64,000 nt of DNA from CAIKMD01 sp963729935 (GCA_963729935.1 CAVSPW010000008.1:1-64000), one strand, 5' to 3'; shown: positions 15,337-24,011, counted from the first letter of the stretch. The notes: generated from the letters alone by a model not told the origin. Made by a program: numbers and translations.

Positions 15337-16175
15337 GCGATTTTCTCGACGCTCTCGCGGCCCACGGCTTTCTGCAGAATGCCTTGATCGCGGCGATCCT
15401 CGCCGGGGTGGGCTGCGGGATCGCCGGCACCTTCGTGGTCGTCAAGCGGATCGGCTACCTCGCCGGCGGCATCGCTCATACCGTTTTGGGCGGGATGGGA
15501 ATCGCTTACTACCTGGGCGCGGATCCGCGCATCGGGGCCGCGCTCGCCGCCATCGCGGCGGCATTGGCCATCGGCTGGGTCAGCCTCCGCTGGAAGCAAC
15601 AGGAGGACATCATCATCGGCGCGCTGTGGGCGACGGGAATGGCGATCGGCATCGTCTTCATCTCGCTGACGCCCGGCTACAACGTCGATCTGATGAGCTA
15701 TCTCTTCGGCAACATCTTGCTGGTCTCGCGTTCCGACCTTTGGGTGATGGCGGGGCTCGATGCCGCGGCCGTCGCGCTCGTCCTCCTCTTTTACAAGCAG
15801 CTCATCGCCGTCTGTTTCGACGATGAGTTCGCGCGCGTTCGCGGCGTCGATGTCGGCGCGGTCTATCTGTTGCTGCTTTGCATCGTCGCCGTGACGGTCG
15901 TGTCCCTCATTCAAGTCGTCGGGCTCATCCTCGTGATCGCGCTGTTCACCCTGCCGGCCGCGATCGCGGGCGAGTTCATGGCCTCGGTCGGTGCGATGAT
16001 GCTCGTCGCTTGCGTGCTGGGAGCGGGTTTCGGCATCGGCGGCCTCGCCCTCTCCTATGCGAGCAACCTGCCGTCCGGAGCGACCATCATTCTCCTTGCC
16101 GGAACGGTTTATCTGCTCTCTCTGGCGGCGGCACGCTTCATTCGCCGGAGAATTCTCCGCGCATCGGCGCCCTAG
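15333..16175 (+). CDS. Zn/Mn ABC transporter permease (ABC-3 family)
   Basis: The 280-residue inner-membrane protein has about eight hydrophobic segments and family motifs FVVVKRIGYLAGGIAHTVLGG near the N-terminus, and DEFARVRGVDVG and VSLIQVVGLILVIALFTLPAA in the second half. It forms the channel for the preceding ATPase and binding protein. It overlaps the ATPase gene by four bases. A short GC stem-loop follows the stop. Confidence 0.92.
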   Translation: MSDFLDALAAHGFLQNALIAAILAGVGCGIAGTFVVVKRIGYLAGGIAHTVLGGMGIAYYLGADPRIGAALAAIAAALAIGWVSLRWKQQEDIIIGALWATGMAIGIVFISLTPGYNVDLMSYLFGNILLVSRSDLWVMAGLDAAAVALVLLFYKQLIAVCFDDEFARVRGVDVGAVYLLLLCIVAVTVVSLIQVVGLILVIALFTLPAAIAGEFMASVGAMMLVACVLGAGFGIGGLALSYASNLPSGATIILLAGTVYLLSLAAARFIRRRILRASAP

Positions 16176-16194
16176 TCCCGCCCGATCGCGGGAC
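16175..16194 (+). terminator. Stem-loop after the metal transporter operon
   Basis: GTCCCGC and GCGGGAC pair around a 6-base loop starting at the permease stop codon. No T-run follows, so it may stabilise the mRNA end rather than terminate. Confidence 0.3.
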
Positions 16195-16353
16195 CCGGAA
16201 GATGCCATCGAGGACGCGCCGGGCGTCGCTGCGGGGGAAGGCCGCGCGGTAAAGGGGACGCGCTCCTCTCCGCTGGCTTGGTCCGAGAGTGATCCACGGC
16301 GGACAATCATATGGTAGTATGCGAGCCATCAAACGGGTGACGGGTGATAAGCC

Positions 16354-17166
16354 ATGCTGGAAAGTGACAAGCTGTTTGGCGGCTCGATTCCGGAAAACTA
16401 CGACCGCTATATGGTGCCGTTGATTTTCGAGCCCTACGCCGCGGATCTCGCACGCCGCGCGGCGTCCTTGTCGCCAAGCGCCGTTTTGGAAACCGCCGCG
16501 GGCAGCGGGGTCGTCACCCGCGCCTTGGCGCCAAGACTGCCCGGGGGCGCAAGCTATATCGTAACCGACCTCAACCAGCCGATGGTCGACTACGCCGCAT
16601 CGCGACAACCTCCCAACTCTCGGATCAAATGGCGCCAAGCGGATGCTCTGGCGCTGCCGTTTGAAAATGCGGCCTTCGATCTCGTTTGTTGCCAGTTCGG
16701 CGCGATGTTCTTTCCCGACCGCATATCGGGCTACCGCGAAGCAAGGCGGGTCCTGAAGCCCGGCGGGCATTTTTTATTCAGCGTATGGGATCGCATCGAA
16801 GAGAACGTTTTCGCGGATGACGTGACGAACGCTCTCGCCAAGATTTTTCCGAACGATCCGCCGCGCTTTTTGGCGCGCACGCCGCACGGTTACCACGATA
16901 CGGCCCTGATCCGCAGCGAACTGGAGGAGGCGGGTTTCTCCCGCGTGGTCATCGAGACGAGAGCCGAACAAAGCCGCGCATCCTCGCCGCGCCTTCCGGC
17001 CGTCGCCTATTGTCAGGGAACGGTTCTTCGCAACGAAATCGAGGCCAGAGAGGCGGGAAAACTGAAATCGGCAACCGACTACGTCGCATCCGCGATTGCG
17101 GACAGACATGGCCGCGGCGAGGTTGCCGCCAAAATTCAGGCACACGTAATCGTGGCTCTGGCCTGA
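16354..17166 (+). CDS. Class I SAM-dependent methyltransferase
   Basis: The 270-residue protein starts MLESDKLFGGSIPENYDRYM, a signature of a UbiE-like family, with motif I VLETAAGSGVVTRALA (43-58), then YIVTDLNQPMVDYA, LPFENAAFDLVCCQFGAMFF and VLKPGGHFLFSVWD. The substrate is unknown. A GGTGATAAG element precedes the ATG. It stands alone after the metal transporter operon. Confidence 0.88.
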   Translation: MLESDKLFGGSIPENYDRYMVPLIFEPYAADLARRAASLSPSAVLETAAGSGVVTRALAPRLPGGASYIVTDLNQPMVDYAASRQPPNSRIKWRQADALALPFENAAFDLVCCQFGAMFFPDRISGYREARRVLKPGGHFLFSVWDRIEENVFADDVTNALAKIFPNDPPRFLARTPHGYHDTALIRSELEEAGFSRVVIETRAEQSRASSPRLPAVAYCQGTVLRNEIEAREAGKLKSATDYVASAIADRHGRGEVAAKIQAHVIVALA

Positions 17167-17370
17167 ATTTCGGGATATCCCCTTCTGGCACGAAGGCGAA
17201 ACGGCGGAACAACTCTCGAGTGTCCGCGTAATGCCAACCGGGGGACACGCTCGGGTCGCCGAGCCAGCGCCGCGATCGATCCTCAGGCGACATGGCCCAC
17301 CTATGGCGGGCTGACGGAAAGAATGTCCGGCTGAGGCCGGGGAAGAAGCCTAGACTGGCGGGAACCGAAT

Positions 17371-17590
17371 TTGGCGGACGCGACCAAGCCAGCTTCGGCC
17401 GAAACAAAAAGGGCACAGGCAGTGGGTCGCGCATTGATCATCGGGGGCTCGCTCGGCGGGTTGTTCGCCGGATTGCTGCTGCGTCAAGCCGGGTGGGACG
17501 TGACGGTGTTCGAGCGCAGCGCGGGCGACCTCGCCAGCCGCGGCGCGGGCGTCGGCACGCATGTCGAGCAATTCGAGATCATGCGCAGGC
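17371..17590 (+). pseudogene. 5' fragment of an FAD-dependent monooxygenase
   Basis: The first about 75 codons encode a clean FAD-binding start: RALIIGGSLGGLFAGLLLRQ, then WDVTVFERSAGDLASRGAGVGTH and EQFEIMRR, as in salicylate hydroxylase-type monooxygenases. After this the frame continues for about 80 codons with no family resemblance, and the remaining 300 or so residues of such enzymes are missing. The break coincides with the start of protein-like sequence on the other strand, so this is a truncated gene at a rearrangement point. Confidence 0.65.
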
Positions 17591-17845
17591 GAGCCGATTT
17601 CGCCGACCGTCGCCAAATGTCCGCCGAAATCCTTGGCGGATCGCAGACCCGCGGCATAGGCCGCATAGGAGGCGACGATCGCCTCGAATTGGAAGTGCGG
17701 AACCTCGCGCTGAATGCCGCCGACGATCCTGAGCGCGCCTTGGGCGCCGAGATTGTAGAGCGCGGCCGAGGTGCCCACCAAGCTGAAGGCGAGGTCGCCC
17801 GATGGCATTGGGACGGGCCTGTCTATCAGTTGCCGACCGCATAAG
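17580..17845 (-). other. Protein-like fragment opposite the FAD monooxygenase tail
   Basis: Read on the minus strand, this stretch gives MPSGDLAFSLVGTSAALYNL and a further run including HFQFEAIVASYAAYAAGLRS and GEIGSPAHDLELLDM, which has protein-like composition. It stops resembling a protein where the FAD-binding fragment begins. The family is not recognised. It looks like a piece of another gene joined in inverted orientation. Confidence 0.3.
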
Positions 17846-18013
17846 CGATGTCTTTATCAAGGCCGAATTCTCATCGGCAGAGCCCCGTTAGAGATTGGTT
17901 CACGGGGGCGCGACAGTGTAGTGTCGCGGCACAGATGCCGCCGCCAAGGAGCGACGGCACGCCATGAACGCGCGGCCAGGCTGCCCGCGCTCACCAGCGG
18001 TTGGGGATGGAAA

Positions 18014-18805
18014 ATGAACGACGCGACCAATCTTTTCGCGGATGGCGAAGCTTATGAAAAACTCATGGGCCGTTGGAGCCGCTTGGTCGGCGACGCGTTC
18101 ATCGACTGGCTGGATGCGCCAAAGGGCCTGCGATGGCTCGATCTTGGCTGCGGCAATGGCGCATTTACGGAGCGGCTCATCGACCGCTGCGGCCCTGCCG
18201 CGGTCACGGCGATCGACCCGTCAAAGGAGCAGCTCGCTTATGCGCGCGCGAGGCCTGGAACGAAGCTCGCAAATTTTCAGCTGGGCGATGCGCAGAAGCT
18301 TCCCTTTGCCGACGGCAGTTTCGATGCCGCCGCCATGGCATTGGTGATCACGTTCCTTCCCGACCCGGCCAAGGCCGTGGCCGAAATGGCGCGTGTCGTG
18401 CGGCCGGGCGGCTGGATCGCGACTTACATGTGGGATGTGCTGGGCGGCGGACTGCCCAATGCGCCGATCTTCGCCGCGATCAAAGCGCTGGGCCTTCCCT
18501 CTCCCTATCCGCCCGGCTCCGCCGCCTCGCGGCAAGATGCCATGCTCACCTTTTGGGAAAAGGCCGGGTTGAAATCAATGGATGTGCGCGCGATCCGTAT
18601 CACGACTTCATACGTCGATTTCGAAGATTTTTGGCGGTCGAATGCCGTTGGGGTGGGACCCTTGGGCAAAGCGATCGATGAGATGGCGCCCAGCATGCGA
18701 GAGAAAATACGGTCTCAGCTGCGCGAAAGCCTGGTTACAGGCTCGGATGGAAGGGTGACTTGTGAGGCGTTCGCCAACGCCGTCAAAGGACGTGCGCCCG
18801 AGTGA
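18014..18805 (+). CDS. Class I SAM-dependent methyltransferase
   Basis: The 263-residue protein starts MNDATNLFADGEAYEKLMGR and has motif I LRWLDLGCGNGAFTERLIDR, then VTAIDPSKEQLAYAR, LPFADGSFDAAAMALVITFL and VVRPGGWIATYMWD. It belongs to the UbiE-like group, with unknown substrate. The start at 18014 follows GGGGATGGAAA and begins the recognised domain, and the 81 extra upstream codons of the longer ORF are not protein-like. Confidence 0.88.
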   Translation: MNDATNLFADGEAYEKLMGRWSRLVGDAFIDWLDAPKGLRWLDLGCGNGAFTERLIDRCGPAAVTAIDPSKEQLAYARARPGTKLANFQLGDAQKLPFADGSFDAAAMALVITFLPDPAKAVAEMARVVRPGGWIATYMWDVLGGGLPNAPIFAAIKALGLPSPYPPGSAASRQDAMLTFWEKAGLKSMDVRAIRITTSYVDFEDFWRSNAVGVGPLGKAIDEMAPSMREKIRSQLRESLVTGSDGRVTCEAFANAVKGRAPE

Positions 18806-18972
18806 TGTCGACGAATTGAATGACACTCCGGCGCAGTGCAACGGTTTCTCATGGCACTTCTTGGAAGCGTCCTTCATGCGTTCACGCCCTAAAGACCGCG
18901 AAGCCGCCGGGGATCAATCCGGATTATTCGTTTGCCACGCGATCATCGCAAAGCTAACGTCTTGAGAGTGAC

Positions 18973-19060
18973 GGGGATGGAGTCCCCCGATAACCGCTCG
19001 TCGTGAGCTGATGACTCCTACCAAGCGCCGTCACCTGCGCGGGTAGGAGGTTTTGTTCGA
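18973..19060 (+). promoter_or_regulatory. Fluoride riboswitch (crcB motif) with terminator-type switch
   Basis: The aptamer runs from GGGGATGGAGTCCCCCGATA through ACCGCTCG...GAGCTGATGACTCCTACC (18973-19022), matching the fluoride riboswitch consensus (GG-GATGG-...ATAACCGC...GCTGATGACTCCTRC). Its 3' strand CTCCTACC (19015-19022) is perfectly complementary to GGTAGGAG (19042-19049), which is followed by GTTTTGTT. This predicts that without fluoride the 3' strand pairs into a terminator-like hairpin, while fluoride holds it in the aptamer and lets transcription continue into crcB. Confidence 0.9.
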
Positions 19061-19204
19061 ACCTCCCGAACCCGGCGCGTGCCGGATGAGAAGAGGAGGC
19101 CAATCGGTGATCGGCACAACAGCTTTCAGGATCCTTACGACACGCGGCGTCATCGTCGCGCGGGCCAGCGCGCCCGACGCGCGCAAGATCGTTCGAGGCT
19201 TGCG

Positions 19205-19627
19205 ATGAATGGGGCGAGCGCGATCATGGCCTCGCTCTGGGTGGCCCTGGGAAGCGCCATCGGCGGCGTCTCCCGCTATTGGGTGGGCGTGATCGTCGCC
19301 CGGCTCGCCGGCGAGACATTCCCTTGGGGTACCCTGCTGATCAATGCCGTGGGTTCCTTCGTGATCGGCTATTTTGGCACCTTGACCGCGGCCGATGGGT
19401 TGCGCCCGGCCGGCATCGAGGCCCGGCTCTTCGTCATGGTCGGCCTGTGCGGCGGCTTCACGACCTTCTCCTCCTTCAGCTTGCAGACCGTCGAGCTGCT
19501 GCGCGGTGCCGAGAACGCGCGCGCTTTGGCCTATATCCTTGCGTCGGTCGGCCTCTGTCTCGCGGGAACGGCCTTCGGCCATTACGCTGCCGGACTGGGC
19601 GCCGCCACCTTGGGCACTCGAAGCTGA
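19205..19627 (+). CDS. crcB: Fluoride exporter CrcB/Fluc
   Basis: CrcB is a small dual-topology membrane channel that expels fluoride. The 140-residue protein has four TM segments and the family motifs GGVSRYWVG, PWGTLLINAVGSFVIGYFG and GLCGGFTTFSSFSLQ, which holds the phenylalanine-box and Na+ site region. The start at 19205 (GAGG upstream) is preferred over one 42 codons earlier that lies in the riboswitch leader. A fluoride riboswitch lies about 150 bases upstream, and a universal stress protein gene follows after 15 bases. Confidence 0.95.
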   Translation: MNGASAIMASLWVALGSAIGGVSRYWVGVIVARLAGETFPWGTLLINAVGSFVIGYFGTLTAADGLRPAGIEARLFVMVGLCGGFTTFSSFSLQTVELLRGAENARALAYILASVGLCLAGTAFGHYAAGLGAATLGTRS

Positions 19628-19642
19628 ACGGGAGCAGAGCCC

Positions 19643-20470
19643 ATGCCGCTCGACATCGCCGCCGTCCTGGTGGATCCCGAGACCGCCGCCTCGTGCCTCA
19701 TGGGAGCCGCCGCCGCCGCGTCGGTCGACAGCGCCGCCCGAATCGAGGGCTTCCACGCGCGGCTCAAACCGGAAAGCATGATTCTTCCTACCGAGGAAGT
19801 GCTCACGGCCGCGCGGCAGAAGAGTCTGGAAGCCGCCGCCTCGGCGCGTTCCGGCCAACTCCAGAAAGTCTTCCGCGACTGGGCCGCCGCCTCGGGCCTC
19901 GCCGCTGCGAACGCGCAGTGGCAGGAAGTCTTGGTCGAGAGCGTCGACAACGCCGTCGCGGCGCGCGGCCGGGCTGCCGATCTGATTGCGCTGGTGCGTC
20001 CGGCCAATCCCGAAGGCAATGCCGCGCTCCATGCCGCCATCTTCGAGACCGGACGGCCCCTGTTGCTCTTGCCGCGGCGCTCCGTTTGCCGAAGTTTCGG
20101 CAAGCACCTCGCGATTGCCTGGAAGGCAAGCGGACCGGCCGAACGTGCCGTCGTTGCGGCGAAACCCTGGCTGCGCCGGGCGGAGCGTATCTCGGTGCTC
20201 ATGATCGGCGAGGCCGGCGACGCTCAAGCCGCGTTGCCCGCGGAATTATCGGCGCTGCTCGAGGGACATGGGCCGCGACCCGATGTCCTCCTCTCGCCTC
20301 CGGGTAAAATGACCGTGGGCGAGCGGCTGTTGCGGATGGCGACGGAAATCAACGCGGATGGCCTGGTCATGGGCGCCTATCAGCACCCTCGGATCATGGA
20401 AATGATCTTGGGCGGCGTGACGCGCGAGGCGCTGCATCATGCCGAGCTGCCGCTGTTCTTGATGCATTGA
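19643..20470 (+). CDS. Universal stress protein family (UspA-like), fluoride-riboswitch operon
   Basis: The 275-residue cytoplasmic protein has two USP-like halves. The C-terminal half contains the nucleotide-binding region INADGLVMGAYQHPRIMEMI followed by LGGVTREALHHAELPLFLMH, a variant of the G-2x-G-9x-G(S/T) motif. It starts 15 bases after crcB behind GGGAGCAGAG, so the riboswitch should control both genes. USP proteins accompany some fluoride-responsive operons. The biochemical role here is unknown. Confidence 0.85.
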   Translation: MPLDIAAVLVDPETAASCLMGAAAAASVDSAARIEGFHARLKPESMILPTEEVLTAARQKSLEAAASARSGQLQKVFRDWAAASGLAAANAQWQEVLVESVDNAVAARGRAADLIALVRPANPEGNAALHAAIFETGRPLLLLPRRSVCRSFGKHLAIAWKASGPAERAVVAAKPWLRRAERISVLMIGEAGDAQAALPAELSALLEGHGPRPDVLLSPPGKMTVGERLLRMATEINADGLVMGAYQHPRIMEMILGGVTREALHHAELPLFLMH

Positions 20471-20521
20471 AACGATGGACCTTTTGGAATTCGCGGGCCT
20501 CTTTCGATCCGGATTCGGATC

Positions 20522-20861
20522 ATGAGACGCATCGGTGACGCGTCGTTCTTCCGGATCGTCGACCAACTCTTTGGCGCCGGAGCGACACCGCTCAATGCCG
20601 CGAGATGGACGATCGACGGGGTCGATTGGCGGCGCGAACGGCACAATTATTCCGGCGACAGCCACGGATTCACCGTGGAGGTCACGACCGGAACGAGCGC
20701 GCGCAAACCGTCTTGGAACCTGATCATCGTCAAGGAATACTGGCGCAAGGCCGAAGCTGGCGAGGGCTTCAAGAACTCTTCAATGGGCCCAGGTCACGTC
20801 GGGGCATCGTGCGGATGTCGATGCGTGGCTCAGGCGCCAGGAACGGATTTTAGATCGATAG
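20522..20861 (+). CDS. Conserved hypothetical protein, one-base frameshift near 3' end
   Basis: The protein begins FFRIVDQLFGAGATPLNAAR after a short leader and continues HNYSGDSHGFTVEVTT and SWNLIIVKEYWRKAE. It belongs to a small family of unknown function common in alphaproteobacteria. An extra T at 20779-20780 breaks the frame. Without it the sequence reads KNSQWAQVTSGHRADVDAWL and RRQERILDR with a stop at 20861, a typical end for the family. The longer unbroken ORF to 20989 has an unrelated tail. It may be a sequencing error or a young pseudogene. Confidence 0.65.
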
Positions 20862-20960
20862 GACCGGCTACCGATATTCGGAAGATTGGGCCGGAGAAAT
20901 CCACCGAAGGGTCGCCCGCGAAGAAAGCGGAAGCCGCCGAGGCAGGCGGCGCGACCATCT

Positions 20961-20974
20961 TGATCCAGATCAAT
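20961..20974. promoter_or_regulatory. FNR/FixK-type box upstream of the hemerythrin gene
   Basis: TTGATCCAGATCAA is a perfect TTGAT-N4-ATCAA palindrome, centred 88 bases before the hemerythrin start codon. This is a position from which an FNR/FixK protein could activate. Confidence 0.75.
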
Positions 20975-21055
20975 GACAGCGCCCATTGAATCGCCCGATT
21001 CTTTTTTCGAAGCAACGCGACGCGAGAAATTCTCGCCGCTTCGCGGAGGTGGGCC

Positions 21056-21955
21056 ATGACGGACTATTGCTGCTTCTTCGTGGACAATGAAGATCACGTC
21101 AGGGACATCGCGCCCCATCTCAGTTGCCGGGACGACGCGGAGGCGTTGCGCGTCGCCGAAAAACTCTTGGCCGAAAAACTGCGGGCGGAGATGTGGCGAG
21201 TCGCGGCCGTCGAGGTTTGGGACAACACAAGGAAAGTCGCGCGACGCACAAAAATCGATCACGCAGCGGTCGCGGACTTTACCGAAGCCGGACGGGATAA
21301 AGCGGCGAAGGGCCGGGCAAATACGGCGCCCGCCCCCTTGGCAAGCGGTCGAGACGGGCCGCGGCGGGGCGTCACCAACGACTTCATTGAAGTTCTCCGC
21401 CGGGAACATCGCAATATCGAAAGCCTGCTCCACGTCCTCGAACAAGAGCTCAACGTGTTCGACCGCGGCGACGGGCCCGATTACGAGGTCGTCCGCGCCA
21501 TCATCGACTACTTCAAGGACTATCCCGAATCCTGTCATCACCCGCGGGAGGATATGGTCTTCGAGAAGCTGAAGGCGCGCGATCCCGTGGCTGTCGGGGC
21601 GATCGGCGATCTCGAAGCCGCGCATCGGGAAGGCTACCAGCGTCTGCGTCGAGTCGCCGAGACCGTCGATGCCGTCTTGGCGGACCAGGAACTCCCGCGC
21701 CAAGCCGTGGGCGATATCATTCGCGACTTCATCGACCACCAAAGGCAGCATATTGCCATGGAGGAGCGCGTGTTCTTTCCCGCCGCGCTCAACGGATTGC
21801 AGCCGGGCGATTGGGCGGATCTCGCGCTGCAACTGGCGGGCCGGCCCGATCCGTTCGGTCAGTTGGATTTCGAACAGAAATTCAACACGCTCCGGCGCAA
21901 TATCCTGAAAATGGAAGAGGAATCGAATGCGGCGCGGCCTGTCCCGCCGTCATGA
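21056..21955 (+). CDS. Hemerythrin-domain protein with N-terminal DUF6894-like region
   Basis: Hemerythrins bind O2, NO or iron at a non-haem di-iron centre. The 299-residue protein has a short N-terminal domain (DYCCFFVDNEDHVRDIAPHL, to about residue 60), a polar linker and a four-helix hemerythrin region from about 108 to 250. Its likely ligands are H118 in RREHRN, H161/H162 with E165, H190, H228, H232 and E236 in HIAMEERVFFP. GGAGGTGGGCC precedes the ATG. The perfect FNR box upstream fits a role in low-oxygen or NO response. Confidence 0.88.
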   Translation: MTDYCCFFVDNEDHVRDIAPHLSCRDDAEALRVAEKLLAEKLRAEMWRVAAVEVWDNTRKVARRTKIDHAAVADFTEAGRDKAAKGRANTAPAPLASGRDGPRRGVTNDFIEVLRREHRNIESLLHVLEQELNVFDRGDGPDYEVVRAIIDYFKDYPESCHHPREDMVFEKLKARDPVAVGAIGDLEAAHREGYQRLRRVAETVDAVLADQELPRQAVGDIIRDFIDHQRQHIAMEERVFFPAALNGLQPGDWADLALQLAGRPDPFGQLDFEQKFNTLRRNILKMEEESNAARPVPPS

Positions 21956-21996
21956 TTTAGATCTCGTAGCCGGAGCCCGCGTATCCGCTCATGGCG

Positions 21997-22069
21997 CATC
22001 TCGGAAGCGTCGGAGATGGAGCGTGGGGCCTGCGCCCGCTTGCGAAGCGGATTCCGGCAAGCCGCGCCA
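21997..22069 (+). repeat. Dispersed intergenic repeat, copy B
   Basis: CATCTCGGAAGCGTCGGAGA through GAAGCGGATTCCGGCAAGCCGC matches copy A at 12838-12911. It lies between convergent genes, right after the hemerythrin gene. Both copies contain the palindrome GCTTGCGAAGC. Confidence 0.6.
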
Positions 22070-22075
22070 AAGCGC

Positions 22076-22561
22076 TCAAGCGCGCCGATAGCGGAAGCGG
22101 CGCGCCGCCAGGACGCCGAGAATCACAAAGATCGCGAGGTTGACGAGCTGCGCGATCGCGAAGGGCGGCTCCGTTCCCGTCGGCGCCAGCGGATGGAGCG
22201 CCGCCAACTTCATGAAGGCCTGCGCGATCGCGACGAAGACGAGGAAATAAAGTGCCGTCACCGCACCCACCGCATAGATCCAGCGCCACCGCCCGGCGAG
22301 GTGGAAGACATAGCGCGCGAGGATCGCCGCCGCCAAGACGAGGAGCGAGATCACGCCGAGCCCATGCGAGGCGCCAAAGCTTGGGGATTTGAAGAGAAAC
22401 CCGGTCGCGCTGGTCAGGGCCGCGGCCGCGAGATAGAGCGCGGTCCAGCGCCCGAGGCGCTTCGACAGGATGAGGCCGATGACCACGACGATTCCCGAGG
22501 CGAGCGCGACGAGGCTCAAATCGGTGTGGAAGCCGACCAAATTCAGCGGATCGAAGTTCAT
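22076..22561 (-). CDS. Five-helix membrane protein of unknown function
   Basis: The 161-residue protein starts MNFDPLNLVGFHTDLSLVAL and has about five hydrophobic stretches, including SLVALASGIVVVIGLILSK, LGVISLLVLAAAILARYVFH, VGAVTALYFLVFVAIAQAFM and QLVNLAIFVILGVLAARRF. The GASHGLGVISLL and HPLAPTGTEPPF segments recur in DUF2231-like proteins, but assignment is uncertain. The inner ATG at 22561 begins the hydrophobic protein. Confidence 0.6.
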   Translation of the reverse strand: MNFDPLNLVGFHTDLSLVALASGIVVVIGLILSKRLGRWTALYLAAAALTSATGFLFKSPSFGASHGLGVISLLVLAAAILARYVFHLAGRWRWIYAVGAVTALYFLVFVAIAQAFMKLAALHPLAPTGTEPPFAIAQLVNLAIFVILGVLAARRFRYRRA

Positions 22562-22775
22562 CTCATGCCCCACGCCTTGCGCGATGCCGAGCAGCCCTTC
22601 TCGCACGAAGCCGGCGTCGATCGCGCGGCGGTTGCGATCTTGGCGCGCGGCGCCGGGCTATTCTGGCTCCGGCCGCCGAAGCGGCCGCGCAACGGGGGTG
22701 ACGGCGCAGTTTCATGTTCAGGCCCGATGAGCCCTTTCGTCCATTCACGTCTCGTCTTATGGGCGCGCATGAGAA

Positions 22776-23888
22776 TCATTGCCATACCGCATTCAGGCTG
22801 TTCTCGTCTTGCAAGACGATCCGCGTACCGAGCCGGGCGCTTTCTCGATCGAGAATGCCCTGGAGCCAGGCTAAATCGCTCCGCAGGATTCGATTGAGCC
22901 GGAATTTCCTGATCTGGAACGGTGCAAGACGAAGGTTCACAAGCTCTCGGCTCGATATCGAATAGGTCGCGAGATACATGATAGCAAGGTCATTGCGAAA
23001 CCTTTCGAAGCCTTCAATGCCTTCGTAATCATTGAGAAAATCGCCGCAGCCGTAAAGGATGAGCTTCCCGCGATAGATCTCGATTCCCTTTGCGTGGTGG
23101 GCTGAATGGCCGTGGATGACATCGAAGCCCGCGGCGTCGATCAAGCCATGCGCGAATCGTCTTTGCTCCTCTGAAATGTCGTAGCCCCAATTTCCGCCCC
23201 AATGGACCGAAGCCAGGCGCAGAGCGCCGCGACTTCCCGTTGCTTGCGCGCGGGCACCAATGCTCGCAATCGTTTGGCCGGAAAGGTCGGCGATCACGTT
23301 GACACCCGGCCGATCGGCCTCGGCCGCCCATTGGAGAGGGATGCCGCTCGTCGCCGAGCCAAACGCGAAAACCAAGACTTTGTCGTGGCCCATGACATCG
23401 AGGATAGCCGGCGCACTCGCTTGCGCGGCATCGCGGCCGGCACCGGCCGAGGAAATGTGCGCCTTCTCAAGAGTGTCCAACGTCTCGAGAAGGCCCGAGC
23501 GTCCCCAATCCAAGACATGATTGTTAGCAAGGATGCAGCAATCGACGTTGAAGGCATTGAGACAGCCGATATTGGCCGGATTCATCTTATAGTTGATGCC
23601 TTTGGGAACGGGCTTTTCGGCCTTCGTCACGCTGGTTTCGAGGTTGATAATCCGCAGGTCAGGCCGCGCGCGCTGCAATTCTTCGAATGCGTCGCCCCAG
23701 ACATACGAAAAGGGGACCGATCTGGGTATAGGGCCGCTCGCGATCTCCGCGAGATCGAGGTAAGCGCGCGCCGAGGTCACGCTGGGCTCGTAAAGGCGCG
23801 GATTGCTCGGGTAAGGAAGGATCTGGTCGATCCCTCGCCCCAACATGACGTCGCCGGTCAAACAGATTTTTATGCGATCTTGCGGCAC
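22776..23888 (-). CDS. CapA/PgsA-like metallophosphatase-fold protein
   Basis: The about 370-residue protein belongs to the PGA_cap (CapA) family, related to calcineurin-type phosphatases and tied to capsule or polyglutamate production. Motifs in order are KICLTGDVMLGRG, RIINLETSVT, CCILANNHVLDWG, VHWGGNWGYD, HGHSAHHAKGIEIY and YGCGDFLNDYEG, matching the metal-site His, Asp and Asn residues. There is no signal peptide or TM segment, unlike true CapA. The GTG at 23888, just before the domain, is taken as start. A longer ORF begins at 23981. It is the last gene of the DUF3775 / RNase Z-like strand. Confidence 0.78.
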   Translation of the reverse strand: MPQDRIKICLTGDVMLGRGIDQILPYPSNPRLYEPSVTSARAYLDLAEIASGPIPRSVPFSYVWGDAFEELQRARPDLRIINLETSVTKAEKPVPKGINYKMNPANIGCLNAFNVDCCILANNHVLDWGRSGLLETLDTLEKAHISSAGAGRDAAQASAPAILDVMGHDKVLVFAFGSATSGIPLQWAAEADRPGVNVIADLSGQTIASIGARAQATGSRGALRLASVHWGGNWGYDISEEQRRFAHGLIDAAGFDVIHGHSAHHAKGIEIYRGKLILYGCGDFLNDYEGIEGFERFRNDLAIMYLATYSISSRELVNLRLAPFQIRKFRLNRILRSDLAWLQGILDRESARLGTRIVLQDENSLNAVWQ

Positions 23889-24011
23889 GACGCCCTCGGC
23901 ACCGGAGCGAGAGCGGCTTGGGAAGATCTTCCGGCGCGCGCTCGCCCTACGGCGGCGGCGCTCCGGTGCCGGGCACCACACGCCGGCAATACTCTTGTCG
24001 ACTTGCGCGCG

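Noticed and set aside
16949..17434. Minus-strand frame downstream of the methyltransferase with some protein-like text (GDPSVSPGWHYADTRELF)
   Set aside because: It overlaps the end of a solid gene and resembles translated intergenic repeat; no start or domain supports it.
19031..20227. A 398-residue minus-strand frame opposite crcB and the stress protein gene
   Set aside because: Overlaps two convincing genes and the riboswitch; composition is Gly/Arg/Asp-biased and no motif is present.
20862..20989. Continuation of the small conserved ORF to 20989
   Set aside because: After the frameshift the tail has no family resemblance, whereas the other frame gives the expected C-terminus ending at 20861.
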